A stretch of DNA of 64,000 nucleotides. It comes from Pseudonocardia xinjiangensis (GTDB lineage: Bacteria > Actinomycetota > Actinomycetes > Mycobacteriales > Pseudonocardiaceae). Position numbers and translations under genes: made by a program. A model generated the notes under the pieces. The model searched no databases, was not told the DNA's origin, and worked only from the letters and a program-made list of their open reading frames with translations. The DNA is taken from the NCBI RefSeq assembly GCF_012911925.1, contig NZ_JAAXKY010000023.1, forward strand, positions 1 to 64,000, read 5' to 3'. Shown here one piece after another: positions 21,022-29,783 of the stretch (position 1 is its first letter; the number at the start of each line of letters is the position of its first letter).

Positions 21022-22341
21022 TCACGGGCTGCCCGGCTTCCACCCGCTCACCTGCATCGTCGCCCCGTCGACGACGTCGAACGGGGCGGGGCCCTCCCCG
21101 AGCGGGACGTCGCCGGGGGCCGCGGTTCCCGGCAGCGTGACGCTCAGGGCCTGCGGGGTGTCGTGGTCCGCCGCGGCGCCGTACCCCTTCCAGAACAGGG
21201 TGAAGGACGCCGTGCCGCCGGGGGCGACGCCGACCCGCTGGGCGGTCGGTGCCTTACCGGATCCGCTCATCGACCCCGGGACGATGTCGAGGCGCAGCGG
21301 CAGGCCGCCCTGCGCCAGCGTGACGCCGGCGAACCCGTCGAGGTAGCAGGGGTGGGGGCCGTGCTGGGTGGCCACCACGGTGACGGCCCGGGAGCCCATG
21401 GTGGCGTCCCAGCCGGCGACGCTCCACGTGAGGTCGCCGGGCAGGCACGGGTTCGCCGCATCGACCGGAGCCGGCGGCGGAGCGGGCGCCGTGGTGCGTC
21501 GCGCCGGCTCGGGAGGGAGCGTCGGGAGCACGGCAGCCGGCGGCGGCCCGGCAGTGCCGGGTTCCTCGGCGGAGTCCGGCCACGGCACTGCCAGTGCGAC
21601 GAGGGCCGCGACGCCGAGGACAGCGATGACGGCTCCGGCGACGTTCCGCACCGGCCCTGTCCCGGTCGACTGCTCGCCTCGTGCGGGCAGGACGCGGCCC
21701 AGGAGGACGACTGCGGCGAGCGTTCCGGCGTCGGCGATCAGGAGCGGCCCGACCGCATCAGGGCCGCCGTCGATCAGCCACAGCCCCACCCCCACCGTCA
21801 CGGCGAGGGCCACGGCGCTGCCGACCAGCCCGATCAGCCACTCGACGCGCGCCGGGCGGCGTGGGGAACCGGTCGCGCGGTCGACCTCGGTCACCAGGCG
21901 CGCCTGGAGGAGCCAGAAGATGCAGAGGGCGGTCGGGATGCCCGGCTCGGGGACGAAGGCGCCCGCCAGCAGGACGGGCCAGGCCACCACGCAGAACGCC
22001 AGCCCGACCAGCGCGACGGACCCGGCCTGGCCCCACGGAGGCAGCGGGAACCTCGCGGCGGAGCGCGGACCCAGGGGGAGCCGGCGCCACGTCAGGGCGC
22101 GGCCGGCCAGCACCAGCAGGAACCCGGCGCCCGCCACCCACCACATGGCACGCAGCATGTTCGCCGATTCCGGGGTGGCACATCGACCGTGGAGCGCACA
22201 TCCCTCGTCGGGGTCGAACCAGAAGAGCGTGTACCGCTGGGCCACAGCGACGGCGCCGACCATCACGAGCACGCCCGCCGCGGCGATCACCCGGCCCGTC
22301 CAGGGTGGGCGGGCAGGCGGGACGCCGTCAGCGGGCCACAC
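21022..22341 (-). CDS. Membrane protein with C-terminal DUF4232 domain
   Basis: 439 residues from GTG 22341. The N-terminal two thirds contain about seven hydrophobic helices. A Pro/Ala/Thr-rich linker (about 290-320) leads to an exported DUF4232 domain, starting near CLPGDLTWSVAGWD and containing PCYLDGFAGVTL, with the family's paired cysteines. DUF4232 is usual in actinobacterial lipoproteins and exported proteins; a fusion to a polytopic membrane domain is less common. The GTG follows GAGGGAG at a usable distance. The reading frame extends 53 codons further upstream without recognisable content. The function is unknown. Confidence 0.78.
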   Translation of the reverse strand: MWPADGVPPARPPWTGRVIAAAGVLVMVGAVAVAQRYTLFWFDPDEGCALHGRCATPESANMLRAMWWVAGAGFLLVLAGRALTWRRLPLGPRSAARFPLPPWGQAGSVALVGLAFCVVAWPVLLAGAFVPEPGIPTALCIFWLLQARLVTEVDRATGSPRRPARVEWLIGLVGSAVALAVTVGVGLWLIDGGPDAVGPLLIADAGTLAAVVLLGRVLPARGEQSTGTGPVRNVAGAVIAVLGVAALVALAVPWPDSAEEPGTAGPPPAAVLPTLPPEPARRTTAPAPPPAPVDAANPCLPGDLTWSVAGWDATMGSRAVTVVATQHGPHPCYLDGFAGVTLAQGGLPLRLDIVPGSMSGSGKAPTAQRVGVAPGGTASFTLFWKGYGAAADHDTPQALSVTLPGTAAPGDVPLGEGPAPFDVVDGATMQVSGWKPGSP

Positions 22342-22581
22342 GGAACGGCGCTCCCTCGTCTCACGCGGAGCGGGGGCCGTCCGCCGGGCCCGGACTCTAG
22401 TGCGGTGCCGAGGGCTGGGTCCGCACCGTGCCCACCAGCCGGGTGCCGAGCCGCTGCGGAGTATGTCGCCGATGGTCGTTCTCCCGGTATTTCCACCCAC
22501 TGGTGACGCGTAACAATTCGGTAAGTGGCACAGCCGATGATCGGCGATTGGGCAACCTGCCTGCCTCGGTATGTTTGTGGG

Positions 22582-23250
22582 GTGACGAGGGAGTCGGCGG
22601 CGGACGACAGCGCTGGCCGCAGTGTGGTCCGTGGGGTATTCGCGGTTTTGCGTGAGTTGCGGGAAGAGACCGCGCCGTTGGGCGTCAGCACTTTGTCGCG
22701 ACGCGTCGGGCTACCCAAGTCGACCGTTCAACGGCTGCTGGTGCAGATGGCCGCCGAAGGCGCCGTCGAACGCGTGGGACGGGCCTGGACCATCGGCCTC
22801 GCGATGAGACAGGTCGGACTGGATTCGCGATCGGTGTCCGGATTGAGATATGTCACCAGGCCACGCCTGCGCAGGATTGCGCTGGCCACCGGTGCCTCCA
22901 CTTTTCTCTCCGTGGGCGACGCCGCGGGTCCGGTGACCTTGGACCAGGTCAGCGGCGCACTGATCGATCCGCGGATCTCTCCGGAGCAGCAGATGAGCAT
23001 GGCCGCGCACCCGGCCTCGGCCGCGGCGCTCGCCATGGCGGCCGGCGGCCCGGCGATCGAACGTGGCTCGGTCGGGCCCGGGTACGAATGCATCGCGGAT
23101 CTGTTCCCGCTCGCCACCGGTGAGGTCGGTGCTCTCACCCTCACGCTGCCCCGTGGCCGGGGTGTCGAGCAGTTCGTGAAAGCGCTGCATCGCATGAGCG
23201 AGAGCATCGGCATCGACGTCGACAATGTCGGGCGGGACGGCGGCTGGTGA
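22582..23250 (+). CDS. IclR-family transcriptional regulator
   Basis: 222 residues. An N-terminal winged helix-turn-helix (about 10-70: VFAVLRELREET, GVSTLSRRVGLPKSTVQRLL) precedes an IclR-type ligand-binding domain (about 85-215), slightly shorter than the usual 250 residues. GTG 22582 follows an AT-richer promoter region with TATGTT (22570-22575). The codon choice looks a little less GC-biased than in neighbouring genes. It is 97 bases upstream of a GMC oxidoreductase gene on the same strand and most likely controls it; ligand and operator are unknown. Confidence 0.88.
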   Translation: MTRESAADDSAGRSVVRGVFAVLRELREETAPLGVSTLSRRVGLPKSTVQRLLVQMAAEGAVERVGRAWTIGLAMRQVGLDSRSVSGLRYVTRPRLRRIALATGASTFLSVGDAAGPVTLDQVSGALIDPRISPEQQMSMAAHPASAAALAMAAGGPAIERGSVGPGYECIADLFPLATGEVGALTLTLPRGRGVEQFVKALHRMSESIGIDVDNVGRDGGW

Positions 23251-23251
23251 T

Positions 23252-23276
23252 CGCTGTGCCGCTGGGCGGCACAGCG
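23252..23276 (+). promoter_or_regulatory. Perfect 11-bp inverted repeat between iclR and the GMC gene
   Basis: CGCTGTGCCGC, loop TGG, GCGGCACAGCG: an uninterrupted 11-bp stem starting two bases after the regulator stop and 71 bases before the GMC ATG. No T-run follows. It could be an operator, a partial terminator or an mRNA-stabilising hairpin. Confidence 0.55.
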
Positions 23277-23347
23277 CAGGAGTGCCGGGGAAAAGGTGCG
23301 CACGCTGGGGTCGGGAGTAGTTTCGGCTCATCGGAAGGGCGTGGGAA

Positions 23348-24865
23348 ATGGCTTGCCCGGCATCTGTTCACGATTTCATCGTCGTCGGCGGAGGTAGTGC
23401 CGGCTGTGTGCTGGCCGCCCGCCTCTCGGAGGACGAGAACGTTCGCGTCCTCCTGCTGGAGGCCGGGGCCGGTCAGCCGTTGGAGGCCTCGGCGGTACCG
23501 CCGGCGTGGCCCACGCTCCTGGGCTCGTCGATGGACTGGTGCACGAGCACCGTCGAGTTGGCTGCCACCGGGTCGCCGATGCCCTGGCCGCGGGGGCGCG
23601 GACTCGGCGGCTGCTCTGCACTGAACGGCATGGTCTTCGCCCGCGGGCATTCCTCGAGCTACGACGCGTGGACCGAGGCGGGGGCGAAGGGATGGGGGTT
23701 CGCCGACCTGCTGCCGTACTTCCGGCGCACCGAGAACGTCGAGGGTCGCGACCCGGCCCTGCGCGGCGTCGGCGGTCCGCTGACCGTCCGGCCGGCGGAG
23801 CCGAACCCGGCGGTGCGGGCGCTGCTGGACGCGGCGGCCGAGGCGGGTCATCCGGTGGCCACCGACATCAGCGGCGGCCGGGAGGAGGGGTTCGGTCTGC
23901 CCGACCTCAACATCGTCGACGGGGCGAGGCAGAGTGCCGCGGACGCCTACCTCCGGCCGGCGCTGCGGCGACCCAACCTCGATGTGGTGACCGATGCGCC
24001 GGTCCACCGGGTCCTCGTCGAGGGCGGCCGCTGCACGGGCGTGGAGTACCGCGTGGGCACCGAGGTGGTCACGGCGGCGTGCACGAGGGAGGTGGTTTTG
24101 ACCGCGGGTGTCGTCGGGTCGGCGCAACTGCTCCTGCTGTCCGGCATCGGTCCCCGGGCACACCTGCGCGAGGTCGGTGTCGACCTGACACTGGACCTCC
24201 CCGGTGTCGGCGCGAACATGCACGACCACCCCATGACGACCGTCGTCTACACCTCGAGGCAGCCGATGGCCGCCAGCGCGATCAACTACGGCGAGGCGAT
24301 CGGTCTCGTGCGCAGCGGTCCCGGCACCGACGGCCCTGACCTGCAGATCCTGTTCGTCGCCATGCCCTACTACGACGTCATGACGCTCCCGGGCCCCCAG
24401 GAGGGCTACACGATCGCGGTCTCGCTGATGAACCCGCGCAGCCGCGGAACGGTGCGGCTGGCCACGGCCGACCCGGCCGCGGCGCCCCTGCTCGACCCCG
24501 CCTACCTCACCGACGAGCGGGACCTGCAGGTGATGGCCCTCGGGCTGCGTACGGCGCGGGAGATCGGCGACGCGCCTGCGCTGGACCCCTGGCGTGACGC
24601 CGAGGCGCTGCCCGGCCTCGACGTGTTCGGCGCCGACCGGACACAGGACTACCTGCGGAGGAGCCTGCTGCCGTACTTCCACGGGGTGGGCACCTGCCGG
24701 ATCGGCTCCGACGACGCGGCGGTCGTGGACAGCGACCTGCGGGTGCACGGGATCGACGGGCTCCGCGTGGCCGATGCGTCCGTGATGCCCTCGATCGTCT
24801 CCGCCAACACCCATGCCACCGTCTACGCCATCGCCGAGCGCGGCGCCGTCCTGCTCACCGGGTGA
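23348..24865 (+). CDS. GMC-family FAD oxidoreductase beside the mycofactocin locus
   Basis: 505 residues. FIVVGGGSAGCVLAARLSE binds the FAD ADP moiety, and PRGRGLGGCSALNGMVF is the GMC signature. The C-terminal pair is in YFHGVGTCRIG (His) and NTHATVYAIAERG, where a second His replaces the more common Asn. Mycofactocin loci commonly carry a GMC dehydrogenase (MftG and relatives) that links mycofactocin to respiration or oxidises alcohols. Position 1.3 kb from mftA suggests that role, but I cannot separate MftG from other GMC types by eye. It is convergent with the DUF952-GNAT gene. Confidence 0.85.
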   Translation: MACPASVHDFIVVGGGSAGCVLAARLSEDENVRVLLLEAGAGQPLEASAVPPAWPTLLGSSMDWCTSTVELAATGSPMPWPRGRGLGGCSALNGMVFARGHSSSYDAWTEAGAKGWGFADLLPYFRRTENVEGRDPALRGVGGPLTVRPAEPNPAVRALLDAAAEAGHPVATDISGGREEGFGLPDLNIVDGARQSAADAYLRPALRRPNLDVVTDAPVHRVLVEGGRCTGVEYRVGTEVVTAACTREVVLTAGVVGSAQLLLLSGIGPRAHLREVGVDLTLDLPGVGANMHDHPMTTVVYTSRQPMAASAINYGEAIGLVRSGPGTDGPDLQILFVAMPYYDVMTLPGPQEGYTIAVSLMNPRSRGTVRLATADPAAAPLLDPAYLTDERDLQVMALGLRTAREIGDAPALDPWRDAEALPGLDVFGADRTQDYLRRSLLPYFHGVGTCRIGSDDAAVVDSDLRVHGIDGLRVADASVMPSIVSANTHATVYAIAERGAVLLTG

Positions 24866-24889
24866 CGGGGCAGGCCGTGGCCGCCGCCG

Positions 24890-25999
24890 TCACGTGGTGA
24901 GCCGGGCCGACCAGGAGCGCCCGACCTCGGCGAAGCCGCGACGCGTGTACCAGTGCCTCGTCCAGTCGTCGACGGCCGCGTTCAGGACGACCAGGTCGCA
25001 GCCGGCCTGTGCCGCCATGGCCATCGCCGTGCGGAGCAGGGCGTCGCCGTGTCCGCGCCTGCGATGCTCCGGCTCCGTGCTCACGGCGTCGAGCAGGGCG
25101 GTGCCGCCGTCGATCGCGAGGACGGCCGAGGCGACGAGCTCCCCACCGGCGGGGACGGCGAGGTAGCGGACGTCGACGACGGCTTCCTCGAGTCGCCGTC
25201 CGTCGACGGCCTGGGCGATCTCCTCGTCGCGGATGCCGGGCAGGTCGCGCCGCCAGGAGGCGTTGATCAACGGGCGCAACGCCTCGGCGTCGACCTGCTC
25301 GACGCGCGCGACCGGTTCCCCGCCCGCGGGCGCCGCCATCCCGACCATCTCCTGCACCTCCCAGCCGCGGCCGGCGAGCCCGGCTGCCGTGTCCGCCAGG
25401 TGCGCTCCGGAGAGCAGGGCCCAGCGCTGTGCCGTGCCGTTGAGGACGCGGTCGGCGTCGGCGTCCACCTGAGCCGCGTCCACCCGGCCGTTCACCAGCA
25501 GCTGGTTGTGTGCCGGTGACGCGGGGGCCGCCGCGGTGCGGACGGCGACCCCGCCCGTGACGGGCACCTCGGCGGTGGCCGTTCTCCGCAGCACCGACGG
25601 TTCGAGGACGCCGTGGCGCCAACCGGGGCCGACGGGCCCGAGCTCGGGAGCGTCGAACCCGCCGTCCGGTCGCGGGCGGTACGGCAGCACGGCGAGCACG
25701 GCCGCAGTGGGCACGGGACCGTAGGCGTGCGGGAAGCGCATCGAGGGCGGATCGGTCGGCAGACCGGGCTCGAAGCGGACCGGGACGACGATGCGGTCGG
25801 GGTCGAGCACGAGCAGCACGAGGTCGGTGCGGCCACGGAAGAGTCGCCCGGCCGGCAGCGCCACCTGCTCCGGCGTGGACAGGTGGACGAACCCGAGGTC
25901 GGCGAGGGAGGCCGGCGCGATCGCGCCGGCGGCGAGGGCGGACCGCCACTCGGCGGGCGTGGTCAGGTGCAGGAGGGGACCGGGCACGGTAGGCAGCAT
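24890..25999 (-). CDS. DUF952 plus GNAT acetyltransferase fusion
   Basis: 369 residues. The N-terminal third (about 8-105) is a DUF952 domain, seen in LLHLTTPAEWRSALAAGAI, GFVHLSTPEQV and the FPHAYGPVP segment. The C-terminal part (about 225-369) is a GNAT N-acetyltransferase with the acetyl-CoA loop VSTEPEHRRRGHGDALL and the WYTRRGFAEVGRSW ending. The middle region resembles a second, degenerate GNAT half. The substrate is unknown. ATG 25999 is chosen because the upstream in-frame extension would run into the mftA operator palindrome. It is divergent from the mycofactocin genes. Confidence 0.82.
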   Translation of the reverse strand: MLPTVPGPLLHLTTPAEWRSALAAGAIAPASLADLGFVHLSTPEQVALPAGRLFRGRTDLVLLVLDPDRIVVPVRFEPGLPTDPPSMRFPHAYGPVPTAAVLAVLPYRPRPDGGFDAPELGPVGPGWRHGVLEPSVLRRTATAEVPVTGGVAVRTAAAPASPAHNQLLVNGRVDAAQVDADADRVLNGTAQRWALLSGAHLADTAAGLAGRGWEVQEMVGMAAPAGGEPVARVEQVDAEALRPLINASWRRDLPGIRDEEIAQAVDGRRLEEAVVDVRYLAVPAGGELVASAVLAIDGGTALLDAVSTEPEHRRRGHGDALLRTAMAMAAQAGCDLVVLNAAVDDWTRHWYTRRGFAEVGRSWSARLTT

Positions 26000-26068
26000 G
26001 CCGCCTGCGCGGCTCGGGAGCGGGACCGCCGTGCCGGAAACCGGGACGGGATGCCGCCGAGCCTTGTC

Positions 26069-26087
26069 ATTGGCACCGGGTGCCAAT
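26069..26087 (+). promoter_or_regulatory. 19-bp perfect palindrome upstream of mftA, probable operator
   Basis: ATTGGCACC-G-GGTGCCAAT has perfect 9-bp arms around one central base, 43 bases upstream of the mftA ATG and inside the divergent promoter region. The symmetry and position are those of a dimeric repressor site. No mftR (TetR) gene is in the window, so the regulator is unidentified. Confidence 0.75.
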
Positions 26088-26129
26088 TAACGTGCGACGG
26101 ACAACCCCGTCGACGGCAGGAGGCCTTCC

Positions 26130-26231
26130 ATGCCCCCGATCGAGCAGTCCGAGTCCGCGACCGAGGAGCCCGTCGTCGAGGAGATGCTCGTCGAGGAGGT
26201 CTCGATCGACGGCATGTGCGGTGTCTACTGA
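26130..26231 (+). CDS. mftA: Mycofactocin precursor peptide
   Basis: A 33-residue ribosomally made precursor with an acidic leader (EEPVVEEMLVEEVS) and the invariant core IDGMCGVY at the C-terminus. The terminal Val-Tyr is decarboxylated and cross-linked by MftC, then released by MftE to give the mycofactocin redox cofactor scaffold. ATG 26130 is preceded by AGGAGG (26118-26123). The mftB gene starts inside its last codons. The family match is unambiguous despite the small size. Confidence 0.97.
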   Translation: MPPIEQSESATEEPVVEEMLVEEVSIDGMCGVY

Positions 26232-26514
26232 CCCCGCCCCGAGCGAACCGTTCGACCCGGACCGCGCCTACCGCTGCAGTCCGCGGGTGGCGCTGCGCCC
26301 CGAGCCGTTCGGGGCGCTCGTCTACCACTTCGGCACCCGCAGGCTGTCGTTCCTGAAGACGCCGCAGCTGGTCGCGGTCGTGTCCGGCCTGGAGCAGCAC
26401 CACTCCGTGCACGCCGCGATCGACGCGGCCGACGTGGAGGACACGCAGCGCCCGGCGTACCTGCGCGCCCTGGCCGGCCTGGCCGCCAACGGCACCATCG
26501 AGCAGCGGTCGTAG
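26221..26514 (+). CDS. mftB: Mycofactocin peptide chaperone
   Basis: A 97-residue PqqD-like RiPP recognition element that binds the MftA leader and delivers it to MftC. Family features are DPDRAYRCSPRVALRPEPFGA, LVYHFGTRRLSFLKTPQL and a C-terminal helix. GTG 26221 lies within the GMCGVY codons of mftA, an 11-base overlap in another frame; this fits the tight coupling usual in these loci. It is followed 15 bases later by mftC. Confidence 0.93.
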   Translation: MSTDPAPSEPFDPDRAYRCSPRVALRPEPFGALVYHFGTRRLSFLKTPQLVAVVSGLEQHHSVHAAIDAADVEDTQRPAYLRALAGLAANGTIEQRS

Positions 26515-26529
26515 AGACACGGAGTCGCA

Positions 26530-27789
26530 GTGAAACTGGTCGAGCACTTCCAGTACGGCCTGAACTCACCGATCTGCCTCACCTGGGAGCTCACCTACGC
26601 CTGCAACCTGGCGTGCGTGCACTGCCTGTCGTCGTCGGGACGCCGGGATCCGCGGGAGCTGACCACCGCAGAGGCCAAGGGCGTGATCGACGAGCTGCAG
26701 CGGATGCAGGTCTTCTACGTCAACATCGGCGGTGGCGAGCCGACCGTGCGCTCCGACTTCTGGGAGCTGCTCGACTACGCGGTCGGCCACGACGTCGGTG
26801 TGAAGTTCTCGACCAACGGGATCAAGCTCGACGAGAAGCGGGCCCGGCAGCTGGCGGCCACCGACTACGTCGACGTCCAGATCTCCCTCGACGGCGCCAC
26901 CGCCGACGTCAACGACCACGTGCGGGGCCCCGGCTCGTACGCCACGGCGATCCGGGCTCTGGAGAACCTCGCGACGGCCGGGTTCGCCCAGCCGAAGATC
27001 AGTGTCGTCATGACGCGGCAGAACGTCGCCCAGCTCGACGAGTTCAAGGCCATCGCGGACAGGTTCGGAGCGCAGCTGCGCATCACCCGGCTGCGGCCGT
27101 CCGGGCGTGGCGCCGACGTCTGGGACGAGCTGCACCCCACCGCGGGGCAGCAGCGTCAGCTCTACGACTGGCTCGTCGCGCACGGCGAGGGTGTGCTGAC
27201 CGGCGACTCCTTCTTCCACCTCTCCGCGTACGGCGAGTCCCTCCCCGGGCTCAACCTGTGCGGCGCCGGGCGCGTGGTCTGCCTGATCGACCCGGTCGGG
27301 GACGTCTACGCGTGCCCGTTCGCCATCCACGAGAACTTCCTCGCGGGCAACGTCCGGTCGCCGGGCGGGTTCCAGCAGGTCTGGCAGCACTCGGAGCTGT
27401 TCGCGCAGCTGCGTCAGCCGCAGACCGGCGGCGCGTGCCGCAGCTGCGGCTTCTACGACTCCTGCCAGGGCGGCTGCATGGCGGCCAAGTTCTTCACCGG
27501 CCTGCCGCTGGACGGTCCGGATCCGGAGTGCGTGCGCGGGTTCGGCGAGGAGGCGCTCGCCGCGCGCGACGGGAGCGCTCCGGTCCCGCGGTCGGACGTC
27601 GACCACTCCCGATCGGCGCCGCGCAACATCCGCGGTCCGGTGCCGGTGCAGATCGGCATGCCGAGCCGGGCCGGTGCCGCCACCGGGCCCGTGGCCCAGC
27701 CGGACCGGGCCTGCGAGACGAGCCCGCTGGCGGGGATGCCCGGCGACGCCTCCGACTCGCGCCTGCGGGTCCCGGTGGCCGGGAGCTGA
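26530..27789 (+). CDS. mftC: Mycofactocin radical SAM maturase
   Basis: 419 residues. The radical SAM cluster ligands are Cys25, Cys29 and Cys32 in CNLACVHC. A SPASM/twitch domain with extra Cys ligands follows (LCGAGRVVCLIDPVGDVYAC, then GACRSCGFYDSCQGGC). MftC oxidatively decarboxylates the MftA C-terminal Tyr and forms the Val-Tyr cross-link, working with MftB. The C-terminal tail ending ACETSPLAG matches the family. GTG 26530 starts the conserved MKLVEHFQYGLNSPICLTWE. The 3' end is about 30 bases from the next gene. Confidence 0.97.
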   Translation: MKLVEHFQYGLNSPICLTWELTYACNLACVHCLSSSGRRDPRELTTAEAKGVIDELQRMQVFYVNIGGGEPTVRSDFWELLDYAVGHDVGVKFSTNGIKLDEKRARQLAATDYVDVQISLDGATADVNDHVRGPGSYATAIRALENLATAGFAQPKISVVMTRQNVAQLDEFKAIADRFGAQLRITRLRPSGRGADVWDELHPTAGQQRQLYDWLVAHGEGVLTGDSFFHLSAYGESLPGLNLCGAGRVVCLIDPVGDVYACPFAIHENFLAGNVRSPGGFQQVWQHSELFAQLRQPQTGGACRSCGFYDSCQGGCMAAKFFTGLPLDGPDPECVRGFGEEALAARDGSAPVPRSDVDHSRSAPRNIRGPVPVQIGMPSRAGAATGPVAQPDRACETSPLAGMPGDASDSRLRVPVAGS

Positions 27790-27818
27790 CCTCGATCCGG
27801 CCCACGTCGCGGGCATCC

Positions 27819-29783
27819 GTGCCACGGCTGGCCGGACCGGTCGTGCTGCGCGGACGCACGGCGCCCAGCCGGGTGCTGTTCGGACCGCACGAGACGAACC
27901 TGGCGTGGCGCCGGGAGATCTCCGAGCGGCACGCCGCCTACTACGCCCGGCGGGCCGCCGGTGGGGCCGGGGTGATCGTCACCGAGGTGGCGAGCGTGCA
28001 CGGGTCGGACTGGCCCTACGAGCGGGCGCCGCTCGCCGCCGACGCCGGGCCCGGCTGGGCCGCGGTCGCGCAGGCGTGTCGCCCGTACGGCTCGCTCGTG
28101 CTCGCCGGGCTCGGGCACGCGGGCGGGCAGGGCAGCTCCGCGTACGGGCAGCAGGCGCTCTGGGCGCCGTCCGGGGTGGCCGACCCCGGCACCCGCGAGG
28201 TGCCGATGGTGGTCGAGCAGCCCGAGATCGACGCGCTGGTCGCCGGCTACGGCGCGGCGGCAACCTCCGCCGTGTCCGCGGGACTGGACGGCGTGGAGGT
28301 CGCCGCCGGCCAGCACTCGATCCTGCGCCAGTTCCTGTCCGGGCTCACCAACCGCCGCCGCGACACCTACGGCGCCGACCGCGTCCGCCTGCTCCGGGAG
28401 GTGCTGGCGGCGGTGCGGGCCGGCCTCGGCGCGGACGGCGTGCTGGGGCTGCGGCTGTGCTGCGACGAGCTGGCCCCATGGGCCGGGATCACACCGGAGC
28501 AGGGGACCGCGGTGGCCGGTGCGGTCGCCGGGACCGCCGACTACCTGGTGCCGGTTCGTGGGTCGGGCCTGTCGGTCTGGGCGACCCGCCCCGACATGCA
28601 CGAGGAGCCCGGCTTCAACCGCGGGCTCTGCGCGCGGGTGCGCACCGCCGTGGCCGTCCCCGTCGTCCTGCAGGGCAGCGTGGTGGACCCGGCGTTCGCG
28701 CAGCAGGCCCTCGACCAGGGCGTCGCCGATCTCGTCGAGATGACGAGAGCGCAGATCGCCGAACCGGACCTGGTGAGGCACGTCCGGGCCGGGACGGCGG
28801 AGCGGATCCGACCGTGCACGCTGTCGAACGCGCGCAGCGCGGTCCGCGACCCGCGCAACCCGGTCGTCTCCGACGACGCCGAGCCCCGTGCCGGGCACGA
28901 GACCGAGGACCCGCCCGTCGAGGGCACCGACGCCGTGAGCCGCGCCGCCGTCGTGGTCGGTGGGGGACCGGCCGGGATGGAGGCGGCGCGCGTGCTGGCG
29001 CTGCGCGGGCACCGGGTGCGCCTCCTCGAGCGGGACGGCCGGCTCGGCGGCGCGCTGCGGCTCGCCGCCGCGGTGCCCGGCCGGGCCCGGATGGGTCTGC
29101 TCGTGCCGTGGTGGGAGCGCGAGCTGGCGCGCCTGGGGGTCGCCGTGGAGCTGGGCGCCGAGGCCGATCCGGCGCTGCTCGACGCGGCCGGGCGCGCGGG
29201 AGAGGCGGTGCTGCTCGCCACCGGTTCGCGCCCGGCGCAGTCGCCGATCGGGGGGCCGGCCGTCCTCGACGCCGTCTTCCTCGACGCCGCCGCCTTCGAG
29301 TCCGCGGTGCTGGCGGCCGGGTCGACGGCGGCGGTGCTGGCGCGCCGGCCCGCCGGGACGGTGGTGGTGCACGACCCGGTCGGGGACTCGACCGGCGTCG
29401 GGATCGCCGAGCAGGTCGCGGCCGCGGGACGGGCCGCCGTCCTCGTCACCCCGGACCAGGTGGCCGGGGTCCAGCTGGCCCGCACCGGCGACCTCGTCCC
29501 GGCGAACATCCGGTTGCAGCGCGCGGGGGTGGTGCGGGAGCTGCGCACGCGGCTGCTCGACGTGCGCGACGGGCGGGCGGTGCTGGAGCACGTCTGGACC
29601 GGCGCGTGCCGCGAGATCGGCTGCGCGGTGGTCATCGACTGCGGCCACCGGCTGCCCGCCGACGAGCTGTGGCGGGCCCGGCCGCAGCTGCGGCGGGCCG
29701 GGGACTGCGTCGCGCCCCGCACGGTGCACGAGGCCGTGCTCGAGGGCCGCCGTGCCGCGTTCATGGTCGGCGCATCAGGATGA
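27819..29783 (+). CDS. Mycofactocin-system FadH/OYE-family oxidoreductase, type 1
   Basis: 654 residues. An N-terminal Old Yellow Enzyme TIM barrel (about 10-335; QFLSGLTNRRRDTYG is characteristic) is followed by a FAD/NAD-binding half starting with AAVVVGGGPAGMEAARVLAL, the 2,4-dienoyl-CoA reductase (FadH) layout. In FadH relatives a 4Fe-4S cluster links the halves, but here the junction (RPCTLSNARSAVRDPRN) keeps only one Cys, so that cluster is probably missing. GTG 27819 is the first in-frame start after mftC. It sits where mftD normally lies and overlaps the next OYE gene by ATGA. Confidence 0.87.
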   Translation: MPRLAGPVVLRGRTAPSRVLFGPHETNLAWRREISERHAAYYARRAAGGAGVIVTEVASVHGSDWPYERAPLAADAGPGWAAVAQACRPYGSLVLAGLGHAGGQGSSAYGQQALWAPSGVADPGTREVPMVVEQPEIDALVAGYGAAATSAVSAGLDGVEVAAGQHSILRQFLSGLTNRRRDTYGADRVRLLREVLAAVRAGLGADGVLGLRLCCDELAPWAGITPEQGTAVAGAVAGTADYLVPVRGSGLSVWATRPDMHEEPGFNRGLCARVRTAVAVPVVLQGSVVDPAFAQQALDQGVADLVEMTRAQIAEPDLVRHVRAGTAERIRPCTLSNARSAVRDPRNPVVSDDAEPRAGHETEDPPVEGTDAVSRAAVVVGGGPAGMEAARVLALRGHRVRLLERDGRLGGALRLAAAVPGRARMGLLVPWWERELARLGVAVELGAEADPALLDAAGRAGEAVLLATGSRPAQSPIGGPAVLDAVFLDAAAFESAVLAAGSTAAVLARRPAGTVVVHDPVGDSTGVGIAEQVAAAGRAAVLVTPDQVAGVQLARTGDLVPANIRLQRAGVVRELRTRLLDVRDGRAVLEHVWTGACREIGCAVVIDCGHRLPADELWRARPQLRRAGDCVAPRTVHEAVLEGRRAAFMVGASG

